Shown here piece after piece: positions 1 through 7,259 of a stretch of DNA of 46,632 bases. Under the pieces are notes generated by a model. The model was not told the origin of the DNA, ran no database searches, and saw only the letters and a program-made list of their open reading frames with translations. The DNA comes from Alphaproteobacteria bacterium (GTDB lineage: Bacteria; Pseudomonadota; Alphaproteobacteria; DSM-16000; Inquilinaceae), in NCBI GenBank assembly GCA_028284045.1, contig JANQSN010000031.1, forward strand, positions 1-46,632. Direction: 5' to 3'. The translations under genes were made by a program, and so were the position numbers. Numbering within the stretch: the stretch's first letter is position 1; each line of letters starts with the position of its first letter.

Positions 1-496
1 AGCCGACCAGGAAGGCGTAGACATAGTCCGCACCGCCGCCGCGCGCCTTGGTGATCATGCTGAGATCGACCGGCAGCGCACCGCTGTTGGCGTTGCGCGC
101 GATCACGTCGTTGGCGAAGGGGTTGCGGAAGGGGTCCGACGGCAGGGCCGACCGCTGGAACATCTGGCCCTGGTCGTTGGGCCCGTCCTCCACCTGATAC
201 TCCGCGGCAAAGGCGGCCACCTGCTCCGGCGTGTAACCCAGCGCCACCAGGTTCCGGTAGGCCAGATGGTCCATGCCGTGGCAGGCGGCGCAGACCTGCT
301 TGTAGACCTGCAGGCCCCGCTGGGCGGACGCCCGGTCGTAGGAGCCGAAGATCCCCTCGAAGCTCCAGCTCTGGCTCGGCGGCTCGACCTCCGCCCCCGC
401 CGCCAGCGCGGATGCGCCGCCGCTCACCGCCAAGGCGCCCGCAAGCGCCGCCCCGGCCAGGGCCCGCCGGAAACGCCCGGTCCTTCGCGCGGTCAT
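1..496 (-). CDS. petC: Cytochrome c1, bc1 complex (partial, C-terminus beyond window)
   Basis: Membrane-anchored c-type cytochrome of the cytochrome bc1 complex; it passes electrons from the Rieske protein to soluble or membrane cytochrome c on the periplasmic side. The minus-strand ATG at 496 opens a typical signal peptide (basic start, Ala/Leu-rich core, ending near ASALAAG). The heme-binding CxxCH is visible as VCAACHGMD about 66-74 residues in, followed by the NPFAND and ADYVYAFLVG stretches typical of the c1 family. Only about 165 codons lie in the window; the axial Met and C-terminal anchor are not seen. It sits 23 bases after petB and is the third gene of the petABC operon. Identification is secure. 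Confidence 0.95.
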   Translation of the reverse strand, partial: MTARRTGRFRRALAGAALAGALAVSGGASALAAGAEVEPPSQSWSFEGIFGSYDRASAQRGLQVYKQVCAACHGMDHLAYRNLVALGYTPEQVAAFAAEYQVEDGPNDQGQMFQRSALPSDPFRNPFANDVIARNANSGALPVDLSMITKARGGGADYVYAFLVG

Positions 497-519
497 GGGA
501 GTCCCTTCCGTCATCGCGA

Positions 520-1797
520 TCACGCCTTTTCCATCGGCTTCGCCGGTGCGCCGGCCGCCACGGGCCCGCCCCCGGGCGACTTCAGCACCGGTTCTGAGAT
601 GCTGGCCGGCAGCGGCAGCGGCCGTTCGAACTTGCCCAACAGCGGCAGGATCACCAGGAAGAAGGCGAAGTAGTACAGCGTCGCGACACGCGTGATGTGG
701 ATCCAGATACCCTCCGCCGGCATCGCCCCGGCATAGCCGAGCACGAAGCAGTCCGCCACGAAGATCCAGAAGAAGATCTTGTACATCGGGCGGAACTTGG
801 CGCTGCGCACCTTGGAGGTGTCGAGCCAGGGCAGGGCGAACAGCACCAGCACCGAGCCGAACATCAAGATCACGCCGCCCAGCTTGTCCGGCACCGCGCG
901 CAGGATCGCGTAGAACGGCATGAAGTACCATTCCGGCACGATATGCGGCGGCGTCACCAGCGGGTTCGCCGGGATGTAGTTGTCCGGATGGCCCAGATAG
1001 TTCGGTGCGAAGAACACGAAGGCGGAGAAGAAGATCAAGAAAACGCCCAGCCCGAACGTGTCCTTGATCGTGTAGTAGGGATGGAAGGGCAGGGTGTCCT
1101 TCGGCCCCTTCGGCTCGACGCCCAGCGGGTTGTTCGACCCGTTGATGTGCAGCGCCACCACATGCAGGAAGACCACGCCGACGATCACGAACGGCAGCAG
1201 ATAGTGCAGCGAGAAGAAGCGGTTGAGCGTCGGGTTGTCGACCGAGAAGCCGCCCCACATCCACACCACGATCTCGTCGCCGATCAGCGGGAAGGCGGAG
1301 AACAGGTTGGTGATCACCGTGGCCGCCCAGAAGCTCATCTGGCCCCAAGGCAGGACATAGCCGACGAAGGCCGTCGCCATCATCAAGATCAGGATGACGA
1401 CGCCGAGGATCCACAACAGCTCCCGCGGGTTCTTGTACGAGCCGTAATACATCCCGCGGAAAATGTGGATGTAGACGACGATGAAGAACATCGATGCGCC
1501 GTTGAGATGCAGATAGCGCATCAGCCAGCCGTAATTGACGTCGCGCATGATGCGCTCGACGGAATCGAACGCGTAGTCGACATGCGCGGTGTAGTGCATC
1601 GACAGGAAGATGCCGGTGACCAGCATCACCATCAGCACCACCATCGCCAACGCCCCGAAATTCCAGAAGTAGTTGAAATTCCTCGGGGTTGGGAAGGCGG
1701 CATACTCCTTGTGCATCAGCGTCAGCAGCGGCAGCCGCTGATCGAACCAACGCAAGACCGGGTTCTTGAACCCGCTATCGAACAAACCGTGAGACAT
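520..1797 (-). CDS. petB: Cytochrome b, bc1 complex
   Basis: Integral membrane subunit carrying the two b hemes and the Qo and Qi quinone sites of ubiquinol:cytochrome c oxidoreductase. The 425-residue protein has eight expected membrane helices. The four heme ligands are His97, His111, His198 and His212, the same numbering as in Rhodobacter cytochrome b. The Qo-site PEWY motif is at 288-291, within [17 protein letters not shown]. This is the long, fused proteobacterial form (b6 plus subunit IV parts), with a Pro/Ala-rich C-terminal tail beyond the usual end. It is the middle gene of petABC, 54 bases downstream of petA, and is probably co-transcribed with it. Confidence 0.97.
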   Translation of the reverse strand: MSHGLFDSGFKNPVLRWFDQRLPLLTLMHKEYAAFPTPRNFNYFWNFGALAMVVLMVMLVTGIFLSMHYTAHVDYAFDSVERIMRDVNYGWLMRYLHLNGASMFFIVVYIHIFRGMYYGSYKNPRELLWILGVVILILMMATAFVGYVLPWGQMSFWAATVITNLFSAFPLIGDEIVVWMWGGFSVDNPTLNRFFSLHYLLPFVIVGVVFLHVVALHINGSNNPLGVEPKGPKDTLPFHPYYTIKDTFGLGVFLIFFSAFVFFAPNYLGHPDNYIPANPLVTPPHIVPEWYFMPFYAILRAVPDKLGGVILMFGSVLVLFALPWLDTSKVRSAKFRPMYKIFFWIFVADCFVLGYAGAMPAEGIWIHITRVATLYYFAFFLVILPLLGKFERPLPLPASISEPVLKSPGGGPVAAGAPAKPMEKA

Positions 1798-1851
1798 CGG
1801 ACCCCTTCCCGTCGATGGGTACGGATGGTGCCCCTTAGCCGGGGTTCCCGG

Positions 1852-2421
1852 CTAGCCGAGCCGAACCGTACTCTCGTCGATGAATGCGTATTCCGGAATG
1901 GGAAGATTGAGCGGCGCCGGCCCTCTGCGTATGCGACCAGATGTATCGTAGTGCGACCCGTGGCAGGGGCAGAACCACCCGCCGAAGTCGCCCTTCGGAT
2001 CGGTCGGGCGCTGGCCCAGCGGCACGCACCCCAGATGCGTACAGATGCCGACCTGGATCAGCCATTGCGGCTCGACCACCCGCTCGTCGTCGCTCTGCGG
2101 ATCGCGCAGGCTGCCGACATCGACGGCTTGCGCCTCGGCGATCTCCTCTTCCGTGCGGTGGCGTACGAAGACGGGCTTGCCGCGCCACATCACGGTGATC
2201 GATTGGCCGACCGCGATCGGCGACAGGTCGACATCGACCGTCGCCAGCGCCAGCGTGTCGGCGGCCGGGTTCAGGCTGTCGATGAATGGCCAGGCGAAGG
2301 CCGCGACCCCGATCGCGGCGGTGGCCGCGGTCGTCAGGTATAGGAAGTCGCGTCGAGTCGCCTCCGCCTCGTCGTCGCCCTTGGGTCCGACGGCCGGCTG
2401 ACCCGTTGCTGCTTCGGTCAT
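1852..2421 (-). CDS. petA: Rieske iron-sulfur protein, bc1 complex
   Basis: 2Fe-2S subunit that takes the first electron from ubiquinol at the Qo site. The 189 residues contain an N-terminal twin-arginine motif ([10 protein letters not shown], about 22-31) followed by one membrane helix, as expected for Tat-dependent insertion. Rieske box I is CTHLGC (127-132) and box II is CPCHGSHYD (151-159). Ligands are Cys127/His129 and Cys151/His154, with the Cys132-Cys153 disulfide pair present. It is the first gene of the petABC operon. A sigma70-like promoter lies about 107 bases upstream, and the gene is divergent from trmL. Confidence 0.96.
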   Translation of the reverse strand: MTEAATGQPAVGPKGDDEAEATRRDFLYLTTAATAAIGVAAFAWPFIDSLNPAADTLALATVDVDLSPIAVGQSITVMWRGKPVFVRHRTEEEIAEAQAVDVGSLRDPQSDDERVVEPQWLIQVGICTHLGCVPLGQRPTDPKGDFGGWFCPCHGSHYDTSGRIRRGPAPLNLPIPEYAFIDESTVRLG

Positions 2422-2527
2422 GCTGGAAGGATCCCTCTCGTCACGTCTTGCCAGGCGGCCCCGGCCGGATCGACCGGTCCGCCGTCCCGAGACGCCGGAA
2501 CCACGCGAAATCCGCGCAGTCGTTAGG

Positions 2528-2556
2528 GGTATAGCGCCCTACCGCCGTCGTTGCAA
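2528..2556 (-). promoter_or_regulatory. Candidate sigma70 promoter of petABC
   Basis: On the minus strand, TTGCAA (2556-2551) and TATACC (2533-2528) are separated by exactly 17 bases, a good match to -35/-10 spacing. Transcription would start near 2521 and give a leader of about 100 bases before the petA ATG at 2421. The stretch is less GC-rich than its surroundings. This is pattern matching only, with no start-site data. Confidence 0.5.
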
Positions 2557-2656
2557 ATGCGTGAAAGGGATGCAGCCCCTCGGCATCTGCCGCACCGGCG
2601 GCGGCCGCTGCCGCCTCGGCTCCCTATCAATCTAGGTCGCCCGGGCTAAGGTGGGA

Positions 2657-2671
2657 TGTGATGTTATCACA
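2657..2671. promoter_or_regulatory. Perfect palindrome TGTGATGTTATCACA, candidate operator
   Basis: Six-base arms TGTGAT and ATCACA flank a GTT centre. The site is 29 bases upstream of the trmL ATG at 2701, where it could overlap the trmL-hemF promoter, and it lies between divergent petA and trmL. The arms resemble CRP/FNR-superfamily half sites, but the spacing between TGTGA and TCACA is five bases rather than the usual six. A GntR-type dimer is another possibility. Which protein binds here cannot be told from the sequence. Confidence 0.45.
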
Positions 2672-2700
2672 ATCCGGCTTCGCGTCCCAACGGGTTGCCC

Positions 2701-3186
2701 ATGCGTCTCGTCCTCTACGAACCCGACATACCGCAGAACACCGGGGCGATGATGCGGCTGGCGGCCTGTCTCGGCGTCGGGCTGGACATCATCGAGCCGT
2801 GCGGCTTCCTGCTCGACGATCGCCGGCTGCGGCGCGCGGGCATGGACTATCTCGACCGGCTCGACTGGCGGCGCTGGCCGAGCTGGCAGGCCTATCGCGG
2901 CGATCCGGCCGGCGGGGCCGGGCGCCTGGTGCTGCTGACCACCGCCGGACGTACGGGCCATCGCGACTGGCGGTTCCGCGCCGACGATCGACTGATGGTC
3001 GGGCGGGAGAGCGGCGGCGTGCCGGCCGCGGTGCACGAGGCGGCGGATGCCCGTCTTCGGGTGGCGATGGTGGCGGGCGCCCGCTCGCTCAACGTGGCCA
3101 TGGCGGCGGCGATCGTGCTAGCAGAGGCATTGTCCCAGACGGACGGCTTCCCGGTCTCCCCCGCCAGCGAGCCCCGACCCGCGTGA
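2701..3186 (+). CDS. trmL: tRNA (cytidine(34)-2'-O)-methyltransferase TrmL
   Basis: SPOUT-class (SpoU) methyltransferase that 2'-O-methylates the wobble C/U34 of tRNA-Leu isoacceptors using SAM. The 161 residues match the short, single-domain TrmL length. Visible family motifs are LVLYEPDIPQNTGAMMRL at the N-terminus, IEPCGFLLDDRRLRRAGMDY, and the knotted C-terminal SAM site with GRESGGVP and ARSLNVAMAAAIVLAEAL. The ATG at 2701 was chosen over an in-frame TTG at 2695 because it gives the family's usual MRxVLYEP start. The stop overlaps the GTG start of hemF, so the two genes are translationally coupled. Confidence 0.93.
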   Translation: MRLVLYEPDIPQNTGAMMRLAACLGVGLDIIEPCGFLLDDRRLRRAGMDYLDRLDWRRWPSWQAYRGDPAGGAGRLVLLTTAGRTGHRDWRFRADDRLMVGRESGGVPAAVHEAADARLRVAMVAGARSLNVAMAAAIVLAEALSQTDGFPVSPASEPRPA

Positions 3187-4064
3187 CCCAGCGCTCGACC
3201 GCCGATCGGCCCCCGGCCACCGATCTCCAGAAGACCCTTGCCGCCGGCTGGTTCGCGGCCTTGCGCGACCGGATCACCGCGGCCTTCCAGGGCGTCGAGG
3301 ACGCCGCGGCCGATCTGGCGATCTATGGCGAGGGCGCGCCCGGGCGCTTCCAGCGCACGCGCTGGGACCGGCCCGGCGGCGGCGGCGGCGAGATGGCGGT
3401 GATGCGCGGCCGGGTCTTCGAGAAGGTCGGGGTCAACGTCTCCACCGTGCACGGCGTGTTCGACGCGCCGTTTCGCGACCGCATCCCGGGCGCCACGGGC
3501 GACGGGCGGTTCTGGGCGTCGGGCATCAGCTTGGTGGCGCATCTCGCCAGCCCGCGGGTCCCGGCGGTGCATATGAACACGCGGATGATCGCCACCTCCG
3601 TCGGCTGGTTCGGCGGCGGAACGGACCTCACGCCGATGGTGCCGGTGGCCGCGGATACGGCGCATTTCCACGAGGTGCTGAAGGCGGTCTGCGACGCCCA
3701 CGCTCCCGGCGACTACCCGCGCTTCAAGGCTTGGTGCGACGAGTACTTCTTCCTGAAGCACCGCGACGAGCCGCGCGGCGTCGGCGGCATCTTCTTCGAC
3801 GACCTGGCGACCGGCGACTGGGCGGCGGATTTCGCCTTCGTCCAAGCGGTGGGGGCAGGGTTCCTCGACGCCTATCTGCCGATCGTCGACCGCCATCTGG
3901 CCGAACCCTGGACCGCGGAGGAGCGCCACCACCAGCTCGTCCGCCGCGGCCGCTATGTCGAGTTCAACCTGCTCTACGATCGCGGCACCACCTTCGGCCT
4001 CAACACCGGCGGCAATGTCGAGGCGATCCTGATGAGCCTGCCCCCCGCCGTCGCCTGGCCTTAG
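3183..4064 (+). CDS. hemF: Oxygen-dependent coproporphyrinogen-III oxidase
   Basis: Soluble enzyme that decarboxylates coproporphyrinogen III to protoporphyrinogen IX using O2, an aerobic heme (and possibly bacteriochlorophyll) step. The 293-residue length is normal. Diagnostic motifs are WFGGGTDLTP, the family signature FKAWCDEYFFLKHRDEPRG followed by VGGIFFD, and RRGRYVEFNLLYDRG near the C-terminus. The start is GTG at 3183, overlapping the trmL stop (GTGA); the open frame continues further upstream but that part is the trmL coding region in another frame. The TAG stop lies inside the left arm of a large palindrome that probably forms the 3' end of the transcript. Confidence 0.95.
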   Translation: MTQRSTADRPPATDLQKTLAAGWFAALRDRITAAFQGVEDAAADLAIYGEGAPGRFQRTRWDRPGGGGGEMAVMRGRVFEKVGVNVSTVHGVFDAPFRDRIPGATGDGRFWASGISLVAHLASPRVPAVHMNTRMIATSVGWFGGGTDLTPMVPVAADTAHFHEVLKAVCDAHAPGDYPRFKAWCDEYFFLKHRDEPRGVGGIFFDDLATGDWAADFAFVQAVGAGFLDAYLPIVDRHLAEPWTAEERHHQLVRRGRYVEFNLLYDRGTTFGLNTGGNVEAILMSLPPAVAWP

Positions 4065-4114
4065 ATCAACCTGCGTTCAGATGGACTCATCTGAACGCAG
4101 ATAAGTTGATCTAA
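4061..4114. repeat. Large palindrome at the hemF 3' end
   Basis: Outer arms TTAGATCAAC (4061-4070) and GTTGATCTAA (4105-4114) are perfect complements. The inner arms CTGCGTTCAGATG (4071-4083) and CATCTGAACGCAG (4088-4100) are also perfect, with loop GACT. A four-base ATAA bulge lies only on the 3' side. The hemF stop codon is within the left outer arm. The element could end or protect the hemF transcript. It resembles the mobile palindromic units scattered in alphaproteobacterial genomes. Confidence 0.85.
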
Positions 4115-4125
4115 TTCAAAGTGTT

Positions 4126-4167
4126 TAGAGCATCCTATCAGCGTCCATTCGGACGCAGGATGCTCTA
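4126..4167. repeat. Palindromic AGAGC-type intergenic repeat
   Basis: Outer arms TAGAGCATCCT (4126-4136) and AGGATGCTCTA (4157-4167) pair perfectly. Inner arms GCGTCC and GGACGC surround loop ATTC, with a four-base ATCA bulge on the 5' side. The outer arm is of the same type as the element starting AGAGCAGGAT at 32371. It lies 11 bases after the palindrome at the hemF end. Confidence 0.8.
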
Positions 4168-4203
4168 GGCCGTACCGACCTTCATCGCCGCCGCTCGCAT
4201 AAG

Positions 4204-4331
4204 CCCTCCCCCTCGATGGGGGAGGGTTGGGTGGGGGTGATGCTTGTCGGTGGCGAAGCCGGAAGACGGAGGCGCCGAGGTCGTGCGGCGACATCACCCC
4301 CACCCTGACCCTCCCCCATCGAGGGGGAGGG
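4204..4331. repeat. Inverted pair of CCCTCCCC..GGGGAGGG hairpin repeats
   Basis: Two copies of a roughly 39-base element face each other: 4204-4242 and, reversed, 4292-4331. Each begins with a hairpin (CCCTCCCC, a short CTCGAT-type centre, GGGGGAGGG) and continues with TTGGGTGGGGGTGATG or its near-complement. About 49 unrelated bases separate them. A third, single copy of the hairpin is at 27820-27842. With the two palindromes before it, this fills the gene-free interval between hemF and the next gene; no coding sequence was seen here. Confidence 0.85.
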
Positions 4332-4366
4332 AAACAATGTCGATTGATCCTAGGTCTCGCTCGGCA

Positions 4367-5041
4367 TCACTCCGACGGATAGCGGGTGCCGGTCCAGTTG
4401 GCGGGGCTTCTGGCGGTCGGCGGCAGGCCGCTCGACCAGGTGCCGTGGAACTCGCCGGGCCCGGTCATCTCGAAGCGCAAGGGGCCGCTGTCGCCGTCGT
4501 TGTGGTCCCATTCGCCGACCAGCACGCAGCCGTCACCGGCGAGGAACTGCCCCCGGATCGCGTAGTCGCGGCCCGATTGCAGCCGATAGGTGCCCACGAC
4601 CTCGCCATCGGCGACGCTCAGGCGCATGTCCTCGTAGGTGGTGTCCCACAGCCCTTCCCAGTCGCCGGGCGCGCAGGCGAGGTCGCGCACCCCCTGACGG
4701 CACCAGCCGGTCACACCGTCCCACCAGAAGGCCCAACCCAAGGCGTCCGACACGGCCGCGCAATCGGCCTCGGTCGGCGTCGCGATGGTCAGCCCTTCGG
4801 GGCCGTACCAGCCGCGCTCGTCCCACACCAGGCATATGCTGCTGGCAGCGCTGTAAATGGCCAGCCGGCATTCGTGCACCATTTCGTCGCAGAAACGTTG
4901 GCAGGCCGCTTGGCCTTCGATCGGTCCGACCGCCAGGCTGCCGGCCGCCGCCGCGCCGGCCCCCACCAGCGCCGCGAGGGCACCAAGCCCGCCCAGGAGC
5001 CTCCGGTGCGCCCAGCGCGCCATCGAAAACCGCGTCCGCAT
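4367..5041 (-). CDS. Secreted Cys-rich protein of unknown function
   Basis: Not recognised as a named family. From the ATG at 5041 (224 residues) there is a clear signal peptide: basic MRTRFSMARWAHRR, then a Leu/Ala/Gly core to about residue 35. An in-frame ATG at 5023 would also work. Two parts follow. Residues about 44-125 hold seven Cys (47, 51, 58, 70, 94, 114, 123) and are rich in Trp. Residues about 127-222 look like a small beta-barrel (DWEGLWDTTYEDMRL, VVGTYRL, FHGTWSSG, NWTGTRY), a pattern seen in lipocalin-like bacterial domains. Probably periplasmic with disulfides. No operon partner; it is downstream of the MoxR block on the same strand. Confidence 0.75.
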   Translation of the reverse strand: MRTRFSMARWAHRRLLGGLGALAALVGAGAAAAGSLAVGPIEGQAACQRFCDEMVHECRLAIYSAASSICLVWDERGWYGPEGLTIATPTEADCAAVSDALGWAFWWDGVTGWCRQGVRDLACAPGDWEGLWDTTYEDMRLSVADGEVVGTYRLQSGRDYAIRGQFLAGDGCVLVGEWDHNDGDSGPLRFEMTGPGEFHGTWSSGLPPTARSPANWTGTRYPSE

Positions 5042-5129
5042 CGCCTCTCGCAAACCCCTGCGCCGATCATCGACCTGAACCGAGGATAGGCGGCGTCCAA
5101 CCGCACCGGCCAATCAAGTTGCCGTGCGA

Positions 5130-7259
5130 TCAGCCGCTCTCGCGTCGCCAGGCGGCGGCCAGCGTGCCGAGGATGAGGATCAGCGCGACCGCCACCGGGC
5201 TCAGCGGGATCGTCGTCGTGCCGACCACCCGATAGTCGCCATTGGCGCGCAAGGCCAGCCAGTCCTCCCCCGCCCAGTCCGCCTGACCCTCCCCGCCCGG
5301 GCGGTGGCGCAGCGCCGGCACCGGGTCTTCCGCGACCCACCAGAGCCCGCCGCCGGTCTCTTCCACCAACGGGGCCAGGCGGTCGGGCGTGGTGCGCACA
5401 TCGGCGAATTCCGGCGGGTCGGGCCGGCCGACCACCGCCAGCGCCGACAGCCCGTCCGGGCCGCTGACCCGGTAGAGGCCGGGCCCGTCCGCGGCGACCC
5501 GGGCGGTGGCCCGGCCCGGCGCCGCCGTCGCCAGGGGCACCGTCGTCGTCGTGCCGTCGGGCGCGGTGACGGTCACCGGGCCGGCCGACTCGCCCAGGCT
5601 GATGCGCTCGATGGCGATCTCGCGGCCGTCGACCGTGGCGGTCAGCGTGTTCTCCTCCAACTCCGGCTCGCGCATCAGCCAGTGGGCGAGGCGGCGCAGC
5701 AACTCCGCCTGGGGGCCGCCGCCTTCGAAGCCGCGCGCCCACAGCCAGATATGGTCGCTCATCATCTGCGCCACCCGGCCCTCGCCGACCCGGTCGAGGA
5801 TCAACAGCGGCCGGTCGCCCGCCCCGGTCAGCACCGTCGTGCCGTCGGTCGCCGCCACCTCGATCTGGCGGAACCAGCGGCCCCAGCGCGGCGCCTCGCC
5901 GGCCGCCCCGCCGCCGGCCGCGGCCAGCGGCGCGGTCACCGGATGGCGCCGGCCCAGCTCGGCCAGGCGGGGCCGGAACCCTTCCTCCACGATCTGACCG
6001 GTCGGCGCGCCGGGCAGCACGCTACCGAGCGCGGTGTCGTAGAGCCCGAAGGCGGCAGCGAATTGCGGTCCGCTCGCCTCCAGGAAGGCGCCGCCGTCGC
6101 GGACATAGTTGGCGATGTTCTCGAAATAGAGGCTGGGCAGCACGCCGCGGCGCCGGTAGCGGTCGAAGATGATCAGGTCGAACTCGCCGAGGCTGATCTC
6201 GAACAGCTCGCGGATCGGGAAGGAGATCAGCGACAGCTCGTCGATCGGCGTGCCGTCCTGCTTCTCCGGCGGGCGCAGGATGGTGAAGTGCACCAGATCG
6301 ACGCTGGGATCGCTCTTCAGGATGTTGCGCCAGGTCCGCTCCCCCGGATGCGGTTCGCCGGAGACCAACAGGACCCGCAGCCGGTCGCGCACGCCGCTGA
6401 TGCCCAGCGCCACCCGGTTGTTGGCCAGCGTCAGCTCGGCCGGGCCCGCCTCAACGGTGATCTCGAAGACATTGGCGCCGCCGTGCTCGACCGGCAGCTC
6501 GACGATGCTGTCGCGCCCGACGGGTAGGCTGGCCGTGCCGATGACGGTGCCGTCGCGGCGGATTTCGGCGCGCGCCCGGTCGCCGGTGACGGACGCGCCG
6601 CCGGGTCCCGCCAAGTCGTCGACCCGCAGCGTGACGGCGGCGACCTCCCCGACCAGCGCGAAGCCGGGGGCGTTGACGGCCGTCAAGCGCCGGTCGCCCT
6701 CCTCCGGCGTGCCGGTCAGCAGCACATGCAGCGGGCCGAAGGGGCCGGCGCTTGCCGGCACGTCGTGGACCTGGCCATCGGTGATCAGCACAACGCCCGC
6801 CCGCCGGCGCGCCGGCACATCTGCCAGCGTCGCCGCCAGCCGGTCGAACAGGGCGGTGTGGTCGACCGGCGGCGGCGCCGCGCCCGCCACCGTCTCGGCC
6901 GCCGGCATGGCACTGTCGCTGGTGACCACGCGCAGTTCCAGCGCGTCGCCGGCAGCGGCGGGCTCCTGCAGGTCGGCCAGCGCGGCGGCAGCCGTCTCCG
7001 TCCGCTCCCCGATATCCTGGCTGGGCGAGCGGTCGACGACCACCACCGCGACATCGGCGATGGCTTCGCGCTGCTCCTGGCTGACGGAGGGGTTGACCAG
7101 CGCCAGCGCCAGCGCGGCGACGGCCGCCAGGCGCAGCCAGCCGCCGCGCCGGCCGAGGCCGATCGCCAGCAGCGCCAGCGCCAGGGCAACGCCGACCAGC
7201 AGCACCAGCACCGCCCACGGCACCAGCGGCGCCAACACCAGATCGGTGATCGCGGTCAT
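5130..7259 (-). CDS. Membrane protein with VWA-like and glutamine-amidotransferase-like domains
   Basis: Last gene of the MoxR operon; 709 residues. Two N-terminal membrane helices (about 9-34 and 41-56) precede a VWA-like domain with a MIDAS-type DRSPS (76-80) and the later VVLITDGQVHD strand. Residues about 295-480 resemble a class I glutamine-amidotransferase fold (RVLLVSGEPHPGERTWRNIL, FDLIIFDRY, NYVRDGGAFLEASG), but I see no convincing catalytic Cys, so it is likely a non-enzymatic relative. A beta-rich part and one C-terminal helix (about 683-703) finish the protein. Its ATG overlaps the stop of the DUF4159 gene (ATGA), implying coupled translation. Function is unknown; the family context suggests an envelope complex served by a MoxR chaperone. 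Confidence 0.8.
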   Translation of the reverse strand: MTAITDLVLAPLVPWAVLVLLVGVALALALLAIGLGRRGGWLRLAAVAALALALVNPSVSQEQREAIADVAVVVVDRSPSQDIGERTETAAAALADLQEPAAAGDALELRVVTSDSAMPAAETVAGAAPPPVDHTALFDRLAATLADVPARRRAGVVLITDGQVHDVPASAGPFGPLHVLLTGTPEEGDRRLTAVNAPGFALVGEVAAVTLRVDDLAGPGGASVTGDRARAEIRRDGTVIGTASLPVGRDSIVELPVEHGGANVFEITVEAGPAELTLANNRVALGISGVRDRLRVLLVSGEPHPGERTWRNILKSDPSVDLVHFTILRPPEKQDGTPIDELSLISFPIRELFEISLGEFDLIIFDRYRRRGVLPSLYFENIANYVRDGGAFLEASGPQFAAAFGLYDTALGSVLPGAPTGQIVEEGFRPRLAELGRRHPVTAPLAAAGGGAAGEAPRWGRWFRQIEVAATDGTTVLTGAGDRPLLILDRVGEGRVAQMMSDHIWLWARGFEGGGPQAELLRRLAHWLMREPELEENTLTATVDGREIAIERISLGESAGPVTVTAPDGTTTTVPLATAAPGRATARVAADGPGLYRVSGPDGLSALAVVGRPDPPEFADVRTTPDRLAPLVEETGGGLWWVAEDPVPALRHRPGGEGQADWAGEDWLALRANGDYRVVGTTTIPLSPVAVALILILGTLAAAWRRESG

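Noticed and set aside
697..2343. Plus-strand frame of 548 codons over petB and petA
   Set aside because: Antisense shadow of the bc1 genes; His/Asp/Arg-rich with no start signal.
2658..3182. N-terminal extension of hemF
   Set aside because: The open frame runs through trmL in another register; HemF homology begins after the GTG at 3183.
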